Assembly (NCBI GenBank): GCA_023409615.1
Contig: JAEYRF010000210.1
Span: 1 to 29,389, forward strand
Length of the DNA stretch: 29,389 nt
DNA from: Bacillota bacterium
GTDB lineage: Bacteria > Bacillota > Clostridia > Acetivibrionales > DTU013
Reading direction: 5' to 3'
Shown here: one piece after another, positions 15,742 through 22,748 of the stretch
Numbering within the stretch: the stretch's first letter is position 1
How the letters are laid out: every line of letters begins with the position of its first letter
Position numbers and translations under genes: made by a program
Notes under the pieces: generated by a model
Databases searched by the model: none
What the model was told of the DNA's origin: nothing
Seen by the model: only the letters and a program-made list of their open reading frames with translations

Positions 15742-15957
15742 ATGGAAAGCAGGGACAACGTTTTGAAAAAGCTAGCACACATATTCTTAATACTATTCTT
15801 TACCCTTGAGATTATAGGCGGCATTATAAAGTCGTCTTCAGATAACAGAATGCTCGTTGGTGTTTTTATATTTGCAGGTATAGCGTCTGCGTTTATTTGG
15901 TACATTTTAGACAATGACAAATCAAAAAAAACAATACATAGAAATGCAGATAAATAG
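15742..15957 (+). CDS. Small two-helix membrane protein, function unknown
   Basis: A protein of about 71 residues with two predicted transmembrane segments (about residues 11-27 and 37-54), a short hydrophilic turn (KSSSDNRM) and a basic tail. I do not recognise the family. The start is uncertain: ATG 15742 has no clear Shine-Dalgarno site, and TTG 15763 follows AGCAGGGA and would give MKKLAHIFLIL. Its promoter carries the TATGCCC dyad. The DUF5320 gene starts 81 nt downstream without an obvious terminator or promoter between, so the two are probably one transcript. Confidence 0.6.
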   Translation: MESRDNVLKKLAHIFLILFFTLEIIGGIIKSSSDNRMLVGVFIFAGIASAFIWYILDNDKSKKTIHRNADK

Positions 15958-16038
15958 AAAGCGAGGAATGGAGTTAAATAGAAGTAAGTAAAAGTCGAAA
16001 AAGGAGTTTTTAGTGAGATATGAAGGGAGGTGAATAAT

Positions 16039-16362
16039 ATGCCAAGAGGAGACGGAACAGGCCCAATGGGAATGGGTAGAATGACGGGAAGAGGAATGGG
16101 TTATTGCACAAGTGCAGTAACGCCTGGGCCTATGAATTATGTAGGTTTTGGAGGAGGGTTCGGTTGCGGACGTGGATTCAGAAGAATGTTCAATGCGACT
16201 GGTTTACCTGGATGGGCACGCTCTGGCTATCCCGTAAACACCGGGATGTATGAGCCGGATGTAAGTGAGAAAGAAGTTTTAAACAATCAGGTGGAATTCC
16301 TGGAAAATCAGTTGCAGCAGGTGAAAAAGCGCCTTTCAAACCTAAAAGAAGTCACTGAATAG
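16039..16362 (+). CDS. DUF5320-family protein
   Basis: A 107-residue protein that starts with the family hallmark MPRGDGTGPMGMGRMTGRGM. A Gly/aromatic/Cys-rich middle (GFGGGFGCGRGFRR) and a C-terminal coiled coil of about 40 residues (VSEKEVLNNQVEFLENQLQQ) follow. The family is common in anaerobes and, from memory, travels with NifB/NifX-like and MinD-type iron-sulfur or metal-cofactor genes and with DUF134 regulators. Its function is not established. ATG 16039 is chosen over GTG 16030 because of GGGAGGTG and the conserved N-terminus. A terminator follows directly. Confidence 0.85.
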   Translation: MPRGDGTGPMGMGRMTGRGMGYCTSAVTPGPMNYVGFGGGFGCGRGFRRMFNATGLPGWARSGYPVNTGMYEPDVSEKEVLNNQVEFLENQLQQVKKRLSNLKEVTE

Positions 16363-16376
16363 CCTGCAATTTAATG

Positions 16377-16405
16377 AAAAGGGCAGGATTTACTGCCCTT
16401 TTCAT
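16377..16405 (+). terminator. Terminator after the DUF5320 gene
   Basis: Perfect 10-bp arms AAAAGGGCAG (16377-16386) and CTGCCCTTTT (16393-16402) close a 6-nt loop. The T tract is short but the stem is strong. Confidence 0.85.
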
Positions 16406-16429
16406 TATGTAAATATCCCCATTTTCATA

Positions 16430-16494
16430 TTGACTTGTGCTATCTTTAGCGTTACAATTGTAATCGCAAACGGTTTGCATTTGCGATTACAATT
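16430..16494 (+). promoter_or_regulatory. Zinc-importer promoter with nested palindromic operator
   Basis: TTGACT (16430-16435), 17-nt spacer, TACAAT (16453-16458). From the -10 downstream, perfect 15-bp inverted arms (16456-16470 and 16480-16494) are separated by 9 nt. Nested in or overlapping them are the palindromes TTACAATTGTAA (16452-16463) and GCAAAC-G-GTTTGC (16466-16478). Repressor bound here would cover the -10 and start site. A Zur-type Fur-family protein is encoded in the same operon and is the likely ligand (inference). Confidence 0.75.
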
Positions 16495-16512
16495 CGGTAA
16501 AGGAAATTGAAA

Positions 16513-17400
16513 ATGGGAATAAAAAGAGTTATATGTTCTGTGTTAGGCTTAGCGCTTGTTTTGAGTCTTTTTTTAGTTGCAGGTTGCAGTGAAGATAGAA
16601 AAGCAGAAACCACAGGAGAAGAAATCAGTGAAAAGCCAATAATCGCAGTGACCATTGTTCCTGAACAGACCTTTGTGGAGGCAGTCTGTGGAGATTTAGC
16701 AGAAGTGATTGTTATGGTGCCTCCCGGATACAGCCCGGAAAACTACGAGCCCACTCCGGAAATAATAGAGAAATTCAGTAAAGCAGCATACTATTTTTCG
16801 ATTGGTGTTCCAACGGAAAAAGCTAATATTTTACCTAATGCAGGTGATGTCAGAGTAGTTTCTCTTCATGATGAAGTCGCATCGGTTTACCCGCACAGAA
16901 CATTTGAATCCGGTGAAAGAGATCCGCATATTTGGCTATCTCCAAAGAGAGTTAAAGTAATGATCGAAATAATTGCCAACAGGATGAGTGAAATTGACGA
17001 AGTAAATAAGGATACATATTCTAAAAATGCTGAGGCATATATCAGGAAGCTTGATGAGCTTGATCAACAAATATCGTCATCGCTTGAGGGTGTGCAGAGT
17101 AAAAAGTTCATTGCATATCATCCGGCATTTGGGTATATTGCGGATGATTACGGATTGAAAATGTACGCACTGGAGGAAGAAGGCAAAGAAGCGACAGCGC
17201 AGCATTTGCAGGAGATGATTGACCTTGCAAAGGAAGAAAACATCAAGGCAATTTTCTATCAAGAGGAAATCGACAACAGACAATCAGAGGCATTTGCAGA
17301 GGAAATTGGAGGTAAGACTATTCAACTGGCGCCTCTAGCTGCGGATTACATTGGAAACTTAAAAAAAATGGCAGATATGATAGCGGAGGTCATGCAGTGA
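16513..17400 (+). CDS. Zinc/metal ABC transporter solute-binding lipoprotein (ZnuA-like)
   Basis: A cluster A-I/ZnuA-type metal receptor of 295 residues, lipid-anchored outside the membrane (lipobox LVAGC, Cys25). It captures Zn(II), or possibly Mn(II), for the permease ZnuB. Conserved landmarks are TIVPEQTFVEAVCGD, RDPHIWLSP (His ligand), YHPAFGYIADDYGL (His ligand) and IFYQEEIDNRQSEAFAEEIG (acidic ligand region). The first ligand position, usually His in SPHDY/SPHxYEP, reads SPENYEPTP with Glu76, so the metal site is unusual. There is no His-rich loop. ATG 16513 fits the AAAGGA spacing better than TTG 16507. The operon continues with 4-nt overlaps. Confidence 0.88.
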   Translation: MGIKRVICSVLGLALVLSLFLVAGCSEDRKAETTGEEISEKPIIAVTIVPEQTFVEAVCGDLAEVIVMVPPGYSPENYEPTPEIIEKFSKAAYYFSIGVPTEKANILPNAGDVRVVSLHDEVASVYPHRTFESGERDPHIWLSPKRVKVMIEIIANRMSEIDEVNKDTYSKNAEAYIRKLDELDQQISSSLEGVQSKKFIAYHPAFGYIADDYGLKMYALEEEGKEATAQHLQEMIDLAKEENIKAIFYQEEIDNRQSEAFAEEIGGKTIQLAPLAADYIGNLKKMADMIAEVMQ

Positions 17401-18170
17401 GCGGAACAGCGGTTCATATCGACAATTTGTCAGTATACTATGGATCAACACCTGCAATCGAAGGGGTTTGCCTTGATGTGGAAGACGGTGAATATCTGGG
17501 GATTATAGGGCCCAACGGAGGCGGAAAGTCTTCTCTTCTAAAGGCAATTCTCGGACTTGTCCCTATAGCTGCCGGAACAGTGCAGGTATATGGAAATAGC
17601 CTCGGGGGAAATAGAGCATTGGTAGGATATGTTCCACAGTTTGCAGCATTAGACAAACGATTCCCTATAACTTTGATTGAGGTTGTATTGACAGGACGGC
17701 TGAAACAAGGCTTATCTCCTTTTTTCAGGTTTAAGGAGAAAGATACGATAATTGTACATAATCTCCTTGAAAGGGTTGGGATCGATAGCCTTGCAAACCG
17801 TCAGATTTCTGAATTGTCAGGGGGAGAATTTCAGAAGATGCTTATAGCAAGAGCACTTGCCGTAAATCCAAGACTCCTGCTTTTGGACGAACCAACTGCC
17901 AGTGTGGACGCAGGTTCGCGAGATCAGATATACAAGCTGCTTGAAGAACTGAACAAAGATATGACCATTATACTTGTGACACATGATTTGCTCGCTATTT
18001 CTTCGCAGGTTCGAAGATTGGCTTGTCTCAACGGCTGTCTTATTTATCATGGAGAACCGGAACTTACCGGAAATATTGTAAACAACCTTTACGGTTGCCC
18101 GGTTGACCTGATAGCCCATGGGGTACCGCACAGGGTACTAAAGGAGCACAAGGAGGAGAAACCAAATTGA
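17397..18170 (+). CDS. Zinc/metal ABC transporter ATP-binding protein (ZnuC-like)
   Basis: The cytoplasmic ATPase of the metal importer, 257 residues. Walker A GPNGGGKSS, Q-loop GYVPQFAALDKRFPIT (typical of the Zn/Mn subfamily), signature LSGGEFQK, Walker B LLLLDEPTASVD and H-loop THD are present. The start is GTG, overlapping the receptor stop by 4 nt, behind GGAGGT. It is translationally coupled to both neighbours. Confidence 0.92.
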   Translation: MSGTAVHIDNLSVYYGSTPAIEGVCLDVEDGEYLGIIGPNGGGKSSLLKAILGLVPIAAGTVQVYGNSLGGNRALVGYVPQFAALDKRFPITLIEVVLTGRLKQGLSPFFRFKEKDTIIVHNLLERVGIDSLANRQISELSGGEFQKMLIARALAVNPRLLLLDEPTASVDAGSRDQIYKLLEELNKDMTIILVTHDLLAISSQVRRLACLNGCLIYHGEPELTGNIVNNLYGCPVDLIAHGVPHRVLKEHKEEKPN

Positions 18171-19015
18171 TAAAGGCAATACTGGAATATCAGTTTTTGC
18201 AGAATGCCTTCATTGCAGGAATTCTTGCAAGCATAGCCTGCGGCATAGTCGGCGTTATTATTGTGGAGAAGAAACTTGTTATGATGAGTGGAGGTATCGC
18301 CCATACTTCCTACGGAGGAGTTGGTTTGGGTTATCTTATGGGATTTGAGCCGATAATCGGAGCCTTTTTATTTTCTATGTGCGCTGCTTTGGGAATCGGA
18401 TATATTAAGAGAAAAGGCGGAACACGCTCCGATGTTATAATAGGTTTATTCTGGTCACTTGGGATGGCGCTGGGCATTCTTTTTATTGCCTTGATGCCCG
18501 GATATCCTCCCGACTTAAGCTCTTATCTTTTTGGCAGTATTCTAGCGGTAACTAAAGCCGATCTTTATTTAATGATAATCTTATCAATAATTGTGTTGCT
18601 TGTGATTGTTGTTTTGTTTAATGACTGGAAAGCATATCTTTTCGATGAGGAGTTCGCCGCAATTATTGGTTTAAAAACTGCTTTCCTCGAATATCTGCTT
18701 TTAATTCTCATTGCAATGACTGTGGTTGTAATGATCCGGGTAGTCGGTATTATACTTGTACTTGCTTTACTTACAGCCCCAGCGGCAATAGCGGGCATGC
18801 TGACTTCGAATCTTAAAAATAGAATGGCCTATTCCGTTATTCTCGGATCTGCTTTTTGTATAATCGGACTGTGGATTTCGTATGTGATGAATATTGCATC
18901 TGGAGCGGCTATAGTAATTCTGTCTGTATTGTGTTATCTTTTGGTATATACGGTTCGCTCTATTTCATTAAAATTGAGAACGAAGAGGTTTGCTGCGGCA
19001 AATGGTAAACCTTAA
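18167..19015 (+). CDS. Zinc/metal ABC transporter permease (ZnuB-like, ABC-3 family)
   Basis: An inner-membrane ABC-3 permease with about eight hydrophobic segments, 282 residues. It starts at TTG overlapping the ATPase stop by 4 nt, behind AAGGAGGAG. GGIAHTSYGGVGLGYLMG in the second helix region and LLTAPAAIAGML near residue 205 are the conserved blocks of the Zn/Mn permeases (usual forms SHAALPGVALG and LLIxPAATA). The Fur-family gene follows 11 nt later, so it may share the transcript. Confidence 0.9.
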   Translation: MIKAILEYQFLQNAFIAGILASIACGIVGVIIVEKKLVMMSGGIAHTSYGGVGLGYLMGFEPIIGAFLFSMCAALGIGYIKRKGGTRSDVIIGLFWSLGMALGILFIALMPGYPPDLSSYLFGSILAVTKADLYLMIILSIIVLLVIVVLFNDWKAYLFDEEFAAIIGLKTAFLEYLLLILIAMTVVVMIRVVGIILVLALLTAPAAIAGMLTSNLKNRMAYSVILGSAFCIIGLWISYVMNIASGAAIVILSVLCYLLVYTVRSISLKLRTKRFAAANGKP

Positions 19016-19026
19016 TAATACTAGAG

Positions 19027-19494
19027 GTGATTAAGACGAAGGATGCGGATTATGTTAATAATTTTAAGCGAAGCGGGCTAAAAAATACTAAGCAACGTGC
19101 GGCCATACTTAATGTTCTGGAACAAAGTGATCATCCGATTGCTGCAGAACAGGTTTTTCTTGAATTAAAGGAAAAGGATATATCAGTTAATATGTCTACT
19201 GTTTACAGAGCCCTTGAGGCTTTAGCTGAGAAGGACATAGTGACAAAGCTAAGTATTGCAGGAGACAACAGAACGCTGTTTGAATACAACCGCATGGTAC
19301 ACAGACATTATTTGGTCTGCCTTGGGTGCAAGAGTATCCTTGCTGTTGGTAGATGCCCATTAGAGGATTATGAAAAATCCATTGCAAAAGAAACCAATTA
19401 CTCGATTGCAGGACATAAACTGGACATCTACGGCTACTGCCCCAAATGTCGGGAGAACGCAAAAGCCTTGGGCGAAATTAATTTGACAATGTAA
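19027..19494 (+). CDS. Fur-family transcriptional regulator, probably Zur
   Basis: A 155-residue metalloregulator. The N-terminal winged helix has NTKQRAAILNVLEQSDHPIA and MSTVYRALEALAEKDIV. The dimerisation domain has HRHYLVCLGCKSI (His and Cys98/Cys101) and GYCPKC (Cys138/Cys141), the structural zinc cysteines. Zn sensing is inferred from its place at the end of a znuABC-like operon; Fur or PerR function is not excluded by sequence alone. The start is GTG 19027, with a weak Shine-Dalgarno site (AGAG). The likely operator is the nested palindrome at 16452-16494, giving feedback control. The promoter of the next operon begins inside its last codons. Confidence 0.88.
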   Translation: MIKTKDADYVNNFKRSGLKNTKQRAAILNVLEQSDHPIAAEQVFLELKEKDISVNMSTVYRALEALAEKDIVTKLSIAGDNRTLFEYNRMVHRHYLVCLGCKSILAVGRCPLEDYEKSIAKETNYSIAGHKLDIYGYCPKCRENAKALGEINLTM

Positions 19495-19511
19495 AAAACG
19501 AGTGTTAAAAT
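19483..19511 (+). promoter_or_regulatory. Promoter of the TM1266-hydG operon
   Basis: Perfect TTGACA (19483-19488), 17-nt spacer, TAAAAT (19506-19511). The -35 lies inside the end of the Fur-family gene. It predicts a start near 19518 and a leader of about 210 nt. Confidence 0.7.
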
Positions 19512-19517
19512 AATCAC

Positions 19518-19690
19518 AATGGAATCAAGTTACAATGTATCTGCTTGCAATATATTTGCCTGGGGATACAGGGTTTTCTTTTTTAACTGACCGCAAGGTG
19601 TTTCTGAGCGGGAAGACGCGCATTCGGTATGTGTGGTTTATTTGCCGTTACGCTCCCTTTTCGTGCAGATCGCGGAAGGGGAGTTTTTAT
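19518..19690 (+). promoter_or_regulatory. Structured leader RNA with terminator upstream of TM1266-hydG (candidate riboswitch)
   Basis: Helices visible in order are TGTATC/GATACA (19536-19541 with 19565-19570), CCGC/GCGG (19591-19594 with 19608-19611) and CGCGCAT/ATGTGTG around a TCGGT loop (19617-19635). The last is a terminator of 11 pairs (19653-19663 with 19673-19683, two G-U) followed by five T. It lies between a strong promoter and the TM1266 gene, so transcription must pass the terminator. No Rfam class I know fits (no T-box, TPP, SAM, cobalamin or c-di-GMP signature). An alternative is a plain attenuator bound by a protein. Confidence 0.55.
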
Positions 19691-19730
19691 GTATAAAAAG
19701 GAGTTTTATGAACAAAGGAGGGGATATAAA

Positions 19731-19979
19731 ATGGATAAAAGAATTGGGATAGTCGGTATTGTGATAGAAGATCTATTGTGTGTGGAGCGTGTGAATGTAG
19801 TCCTTCATGAATATGCTTCGTTGATTGTCGGAAGGATGGGTATTCCCTACAGAGAACGAGGCGTATCGGTCATATCGTTGATAGTCGACGGCAGCAACGA
19901 CGAAATAAGTGCTATGACCGGCAAACTGGGCAGAGTTGCAGGAACATCGGTTAAATCAATGATTACAAAAAATAATTAG
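19731..19979 (+). CDS. TM1266-family putative hydrogenase-system regulator
   Basis: An 82-residue ACT-like/NikR C-terminal-like small protein: KRIGIVGIVIEDLLCVERVN, then LHEYASLIVGRMGIPYRERG and VSVISLIVDGSNDEISAMTG. It matches the TM1266 family, annotated as iron-only hydrogenase system regulator because of its constant link to hydEFG genes. There is no HTH, so it may act on protein or bind a small ligand. ATG 19731 follows AAAGGAGGGG; an open frame continues upstream through the leader but is not translated from any better site. hydG starts 23 nt downstream. Confidence 0.85.
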   Translation: MDKRIGIVGIVIEDLLCVERVNVVLHEYASLIVGRMGIPYRERGVSVISLIVDGSNDEISAMTGKLGRVAGTSVKSMITKNN

Positions 19980-20002
19980 TTGAATATAAAGGAGCATAAA
20001 AC

Positions 20003-21454
20003 ATGAATTTTCTTGAAAAGTACAAAAAAGAATTTGAGGAATATGAAAAACTCGATCATGATTTTATAGATGATGAGAAAATCTGGTCACAGCTAAACAA
20101 ATGGGAAAATCCCTCCAGAGAAGATGTAAGGCGTGTATTGAAAAAAGCGGAGCAATGTGTGCGGCTTGAGCCGGAAGAAACTGCAATTCTTATTCAAAAT
20201 AGGGATGAAAGCACTATACAAGAAATGTATGAATTGGCGCATAAATTAAAAGAAGAAGTCTATGGAGACCGTATTGTATTTTTTGCGCCGCTATATGTAA
20301 GCGACGAATGTGCAAACAACTGTAAATACTGTGGCTTTCGCAGCAGCAATACCACAATGCACCGCAAAACACTCAGTATGGATGAAATTGAGCAGGAAGT
20401 GCGGATCATGATTGAGGAGGGTCAAAAACGAACCGTACTCGTCTATGGAGAATCGCCTTCTACTGAAGTGGATTATATGTGTGAGACAGTCAAAAAGGTA
20501 TACAGCGTGAAAACGCAGCATGGGGAAATTCGCCGTGCAAATATAAACTGTGCGCCGCTCACTGTCAAGGAACTGGAAAAATTGAAGGATGTAGGTATAG
20601 GAACATTTCAGGTTTTCCAGGAAACGTACCATCATAAAACCTATAGCGAAATGCATCCGGCCGGAACCATTAAGGGGAATTATCGCTGGAGGCTTTATTG
20701 TATGGACAGGGCACAGAAGGCCGGGGTGGATGATAATGGCCTGGGCGTGCTGTTTGGTCTGTATGACTGGCGCTTTGAGGTAATGGGGCTGTTATACCAC
20801 GCTATCCATCTGGAAGAAACTTTTAACGGTGTAGGGCCGCACACCATTTCTTTTCCGCGAATCACACCTGCTACAGGCACGCCATTTTCAGAACATCCTG
20901 AGTATGCGGTCAGTGACAGCGATTTCAAGAAACTGGTTGCTATTCTTCGCCTTTCTGTTCCCTATACGGGACTTATTTGCACTGCACGTGAATCAGACAA
21001 AGTACGAAAAGAGGTAATTCCTTTTGGAGTTTCACAGATTGATGCAGGAACGCGTATCGGCGTAGGTGCTTATTCACAGTCAAAAAGCGCAAACCAGCTT
21101 CCCGACAAAGAGCAGTTTTCTATTGGCGATTCAAGGACTTTGGATAATGTGGTAAGTGAGATTTGCGATATGAATTATATCCCGTCATTTTGCACTGCAT
21201 GCTACCGTGCGGGGCGTACAGGTGAACAGTTTATGAAGGTTGCCAAGTCCAAATTTGTACATAACTTTTGTATTCCCAATGCCATTTTTACACTGAAGGA
21301 ATACCTTCTTGACTATGCATCAAGTGAAACAAGAGCCAGAGGGGATGAGGTTCTGAAACAGCACATGAAGCAATTTGAAGGTGAACCGGTTTATGACACT
21401 ATACTTGAAAACTTAAAAAAAATTGAAAATGGTGAGCGCGATCTACGGTTATAG
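20003..21454 (+). CDS. hydG: [FeFe]-hydrogenase H-cluster radical SAM maturase HydG
   Basis: A tyrosine lyase that cleaves L-tyrosine to p-cresol and dehydroglycine and assembles the CO/CN-bearing iron synthon of the H-cluster. The radical SAM cluster motif CANNCKYC (Cys103, Cys107, Cys110) is followed by GFRSSN. The C-terminal auxiliary-cluster motif CTACYRAGRTGEQFMK..C (C-x2-C-x22-C) separates HydG from ThiH, which lacks it. The length (483 residues) is typical. It is preceded by the TM1266 gene and a structured leader. hydE, hydF and the hydrogenase itself are not in the window, so the maturation genes are dispersed or lie elsewhere. Confidence 0.97.
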   Translation: MNFLEKYKKEFEEYEKLDHDFIDDEKIWSQLNKWENPSREDVRRVLKKAEQCVRLEPEETAILIQNRDESTIQEMYELAHKLKEEVYGDRIVFFAPLYVSDECANNCKYCGFRSSNTTMHRKTLSMDEIEQEVRIMIEEGQKRTVLVYGESPSTEVDYMCETVKKVYSVKTQHGEIRRANINCAPLTVKELEKLKDVGIGTFQVFQETYHHKTYSEMHPAGTIKGNYRWRLYCMDRAQKAGVDDNGLGVLFGLYDWRFEVMGLLYHAIHLEETFNGVGPHTISFPRITPATGTPFSEHPEYAVSDSDFKKLVAILRLSVPYTGLICTARESDKVRKEVIPFGVSQIDAGTRIGVGAYSQSKSANQLPDKEQFSIGDSRTLDNVVSEICDMNYIPSFCTACYRAGRTGEQFMKVAKSKFVHNFCIPNAIFTLKEYLLDYASSETRARGDEVLKQHMKQFEGEPVYDTILENLKKIENGERDLRL

Positions 21455-21487
21455 AAACAGCTGCTATAGGATTTATTGCTGCGATTG

Positions 21488-21516
21488 TTGACATATACAA
21501 GCAATACTTATAAACT
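21488..21516 (+). promoter_or_regulatory. Promoter of the DUF134 gene (related TTGACATAT type)
   Basis: TTGACA (21488-21493) continues as TATAC, so it shares TTGACATAT with promoters 14716, 15680 and 24978 but lacks GCCC. The -10 is TAAACT (21511-21516, 17-nt spacing) or TATAAA (15-nt spacing). The leader to the TTG start is about 50 nt. Confidence 0.5.
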
Positions 21517-21568
21517 TAAATTGTAGCTAATAAAGTAATATAGGGAGACAGAAACGGAGTTGATATAA

Positions 21569-22045
21569 TTGGCCAGGCCAACTAAATGGAGAAGGATTGA
21601 GAACATGCCTACTATTTCCTACTTCATCCCATCGGATAAAGATGTTATTGAGGTGCCTAAAAACATATTGAAGCTTGAGGAACTAGAAGCTGTACGCCTG
21701 AAAGATTTAGAGGGGCTTGAGCAAAGCGAGTGCGCCGAAAGGATGGAGGTATCTCGTCCGACCTTTCAGCGCATTCTATTATCCGCTAGAGAAAAGATTG
21801 CCGACAGCCTGGTAAACGGAAAGACTATTCACATAGAGGGCGGGAACTTCACCCAGAATATCTGTCCGGTAAGATGCCTTGATTGCGGTAAGGAATGGAT
21901 GGAAAGCTTCGAAAATCTGGAATCTATCAAAAGTGGAGAGTATAAGTGTCCTGTCTGTAATTCAACGAATGTTGTCTGTGAGCAAAACTGTAATGGGAAG
22001 CTTTGCCGAAGAAAATGCTGGCGCCATGGAAGGATGAAAGAATAA
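21569..22045 (+). CDS. DUF134 family DNA-binding protein with cysteine-rich tail
   Basis: A predicted transcription regulator of 158 residues. The DUF134 part begins MARPTKWRRIENMP and contains a sigma-70 region 4-like helix-turn-helix (LEGLEQSECAERMEVSRPTF with QRILLSAREKI). Beyond residue 98 there are nine cysteines (99, 103, 106, 127, 130, 137, 141, 146, 150). CLDC and CPVC could form a zinc ribbon, and four further Cys could bind metal or an Fe-S cluster, suggesting metal or redox sensing. The start is TTG behind ACGGAG. It converges with nrdG, 11 nt apart. It is the best in-window candidate for the TATGCCC regulon (inference). Confidence 0.85.
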   Translation: MARPTKWRRIENMPTISYFIPSDKDVIEVPKNILKLEELEAVRLKDLEGLEQSECAERMEVSRPTFQRILLSAREKIADSLVNGKTIHIEGGNFTQNICPVRCLDCGKEWMESFENLESIKSGEYKCPVCNSTNVVCEQNCNGKLCRRKCWRHGRMKE

Positions 22046-22056
22046 ATCTTTTATTT

Positions 22057-22743
22057 TTATGCTGTTACATTTGGCTGCCAGGTACGTATCAAATTGGCGA
22101 AAGTATCAATTTGAGCTTGCGTGTAGGGTGTTTGCTCAACTCTCAACTGATCGCAGGGCAAAAATTTATCCGGCTTACGATAACGGTTTAAAACATATCG
22201 GGGAACAACAGGAAGTTCTTTTGCCATACAAACAAAATCCTCTCCATTGAGCTGCGGAATTACGGTGGTTCTTATTTCAAAGGCTGCATGGTGTTCGAGC
22301 AGCAGACCTATAGTATCTATCACTGTTTCAGCATTAGCTGAATCGCCGCAGAATTCCGGATATTTTTTTGCCGGAGCCTTATAATCAACGGCGTAATAGT
22401 CACATAAACCTGCCTGTAATAGTTGTGCGATGACCTGAGGCGAAGAACCGTTGGTATCCAATTTTAGCTTAAACCCAAGTCCTTTAATCATTTCCATATA
22501 AGGTATCAAGTCGGGCTGCAGGGTTGGCTCGCCGCCTGTAATTACGACACCGTCCAATAAGCCTGCACGTTTAAGGAGAAAATCCTTGATATATTGCAGG
22601 CTTATTATGTCATGAGTCCCGTCAATAAGTGATCGATTATGGCAGTAAAAACAATTATAGCTGCATCCCGGCACGAACAACACGCATGCGACAATCCCAG
22701 GATAATCTACGAGAGAGCTTTTTACTATTCCTGAAATAGTCAT
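22057..22743 (-). CDS. nrdG: Anaerobic ribonucleoside-triphosphate reductase activating protein
   Basis: A radical SAM activase that generates the glycyl radical on NrdD using SAM and a [4Fe-4S] cluster. The cluster motif is CSYNCFYC (Cys27, Cys31, Cys34). The N-terminus SGIVKSSLVDYPGIVACVLF and the GGEPTLQPDL motif are typical of the NrdG/PflA-related group of about 230 residues found in Clostridia. ATG follows AAGGAG and lies 5 nt after the nrdD stop, so the two form an operon. Confidence 0.93.
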   Translation of the reverse strand: MTISGIVKSSLVDYPGIVACVLFVPGCSYNCFYCHNRSLIDGTHDIISLQYIKDFLLKRAGLLDGVVITGGEPTLQPDLIPYMEMIKGLGFKLKLDTNGSSPQVIAQLLQAGLCDYYAVDYKAPAKKYPEFCGDSANAETVIDTIGLLLEHHAAFEIRTTVIPQLNGEDFVCMAKELPVVPRYVLNRYRKPDKFLPCDQLRVEQTPYTQAQIDTFANLIRTWQPNVTA

Positions 22744-22748
22744 ACATG

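Noticed and set aside
16466..16478. GCAAACGGTTTGC read as a catabolite-repression (CcpA cre) site
   Set aside because: It is nested inside a larger palindrome at a zinc-transport promoter next to a Fur-family gene, so a metalloregulator is the simpler reading.
22003..22250. Small plus-strand frames overlapping the DUF134 and nrdG 3' ends
   Set aside because: They overlap two confirmed genes in other frames and show no protein family character.
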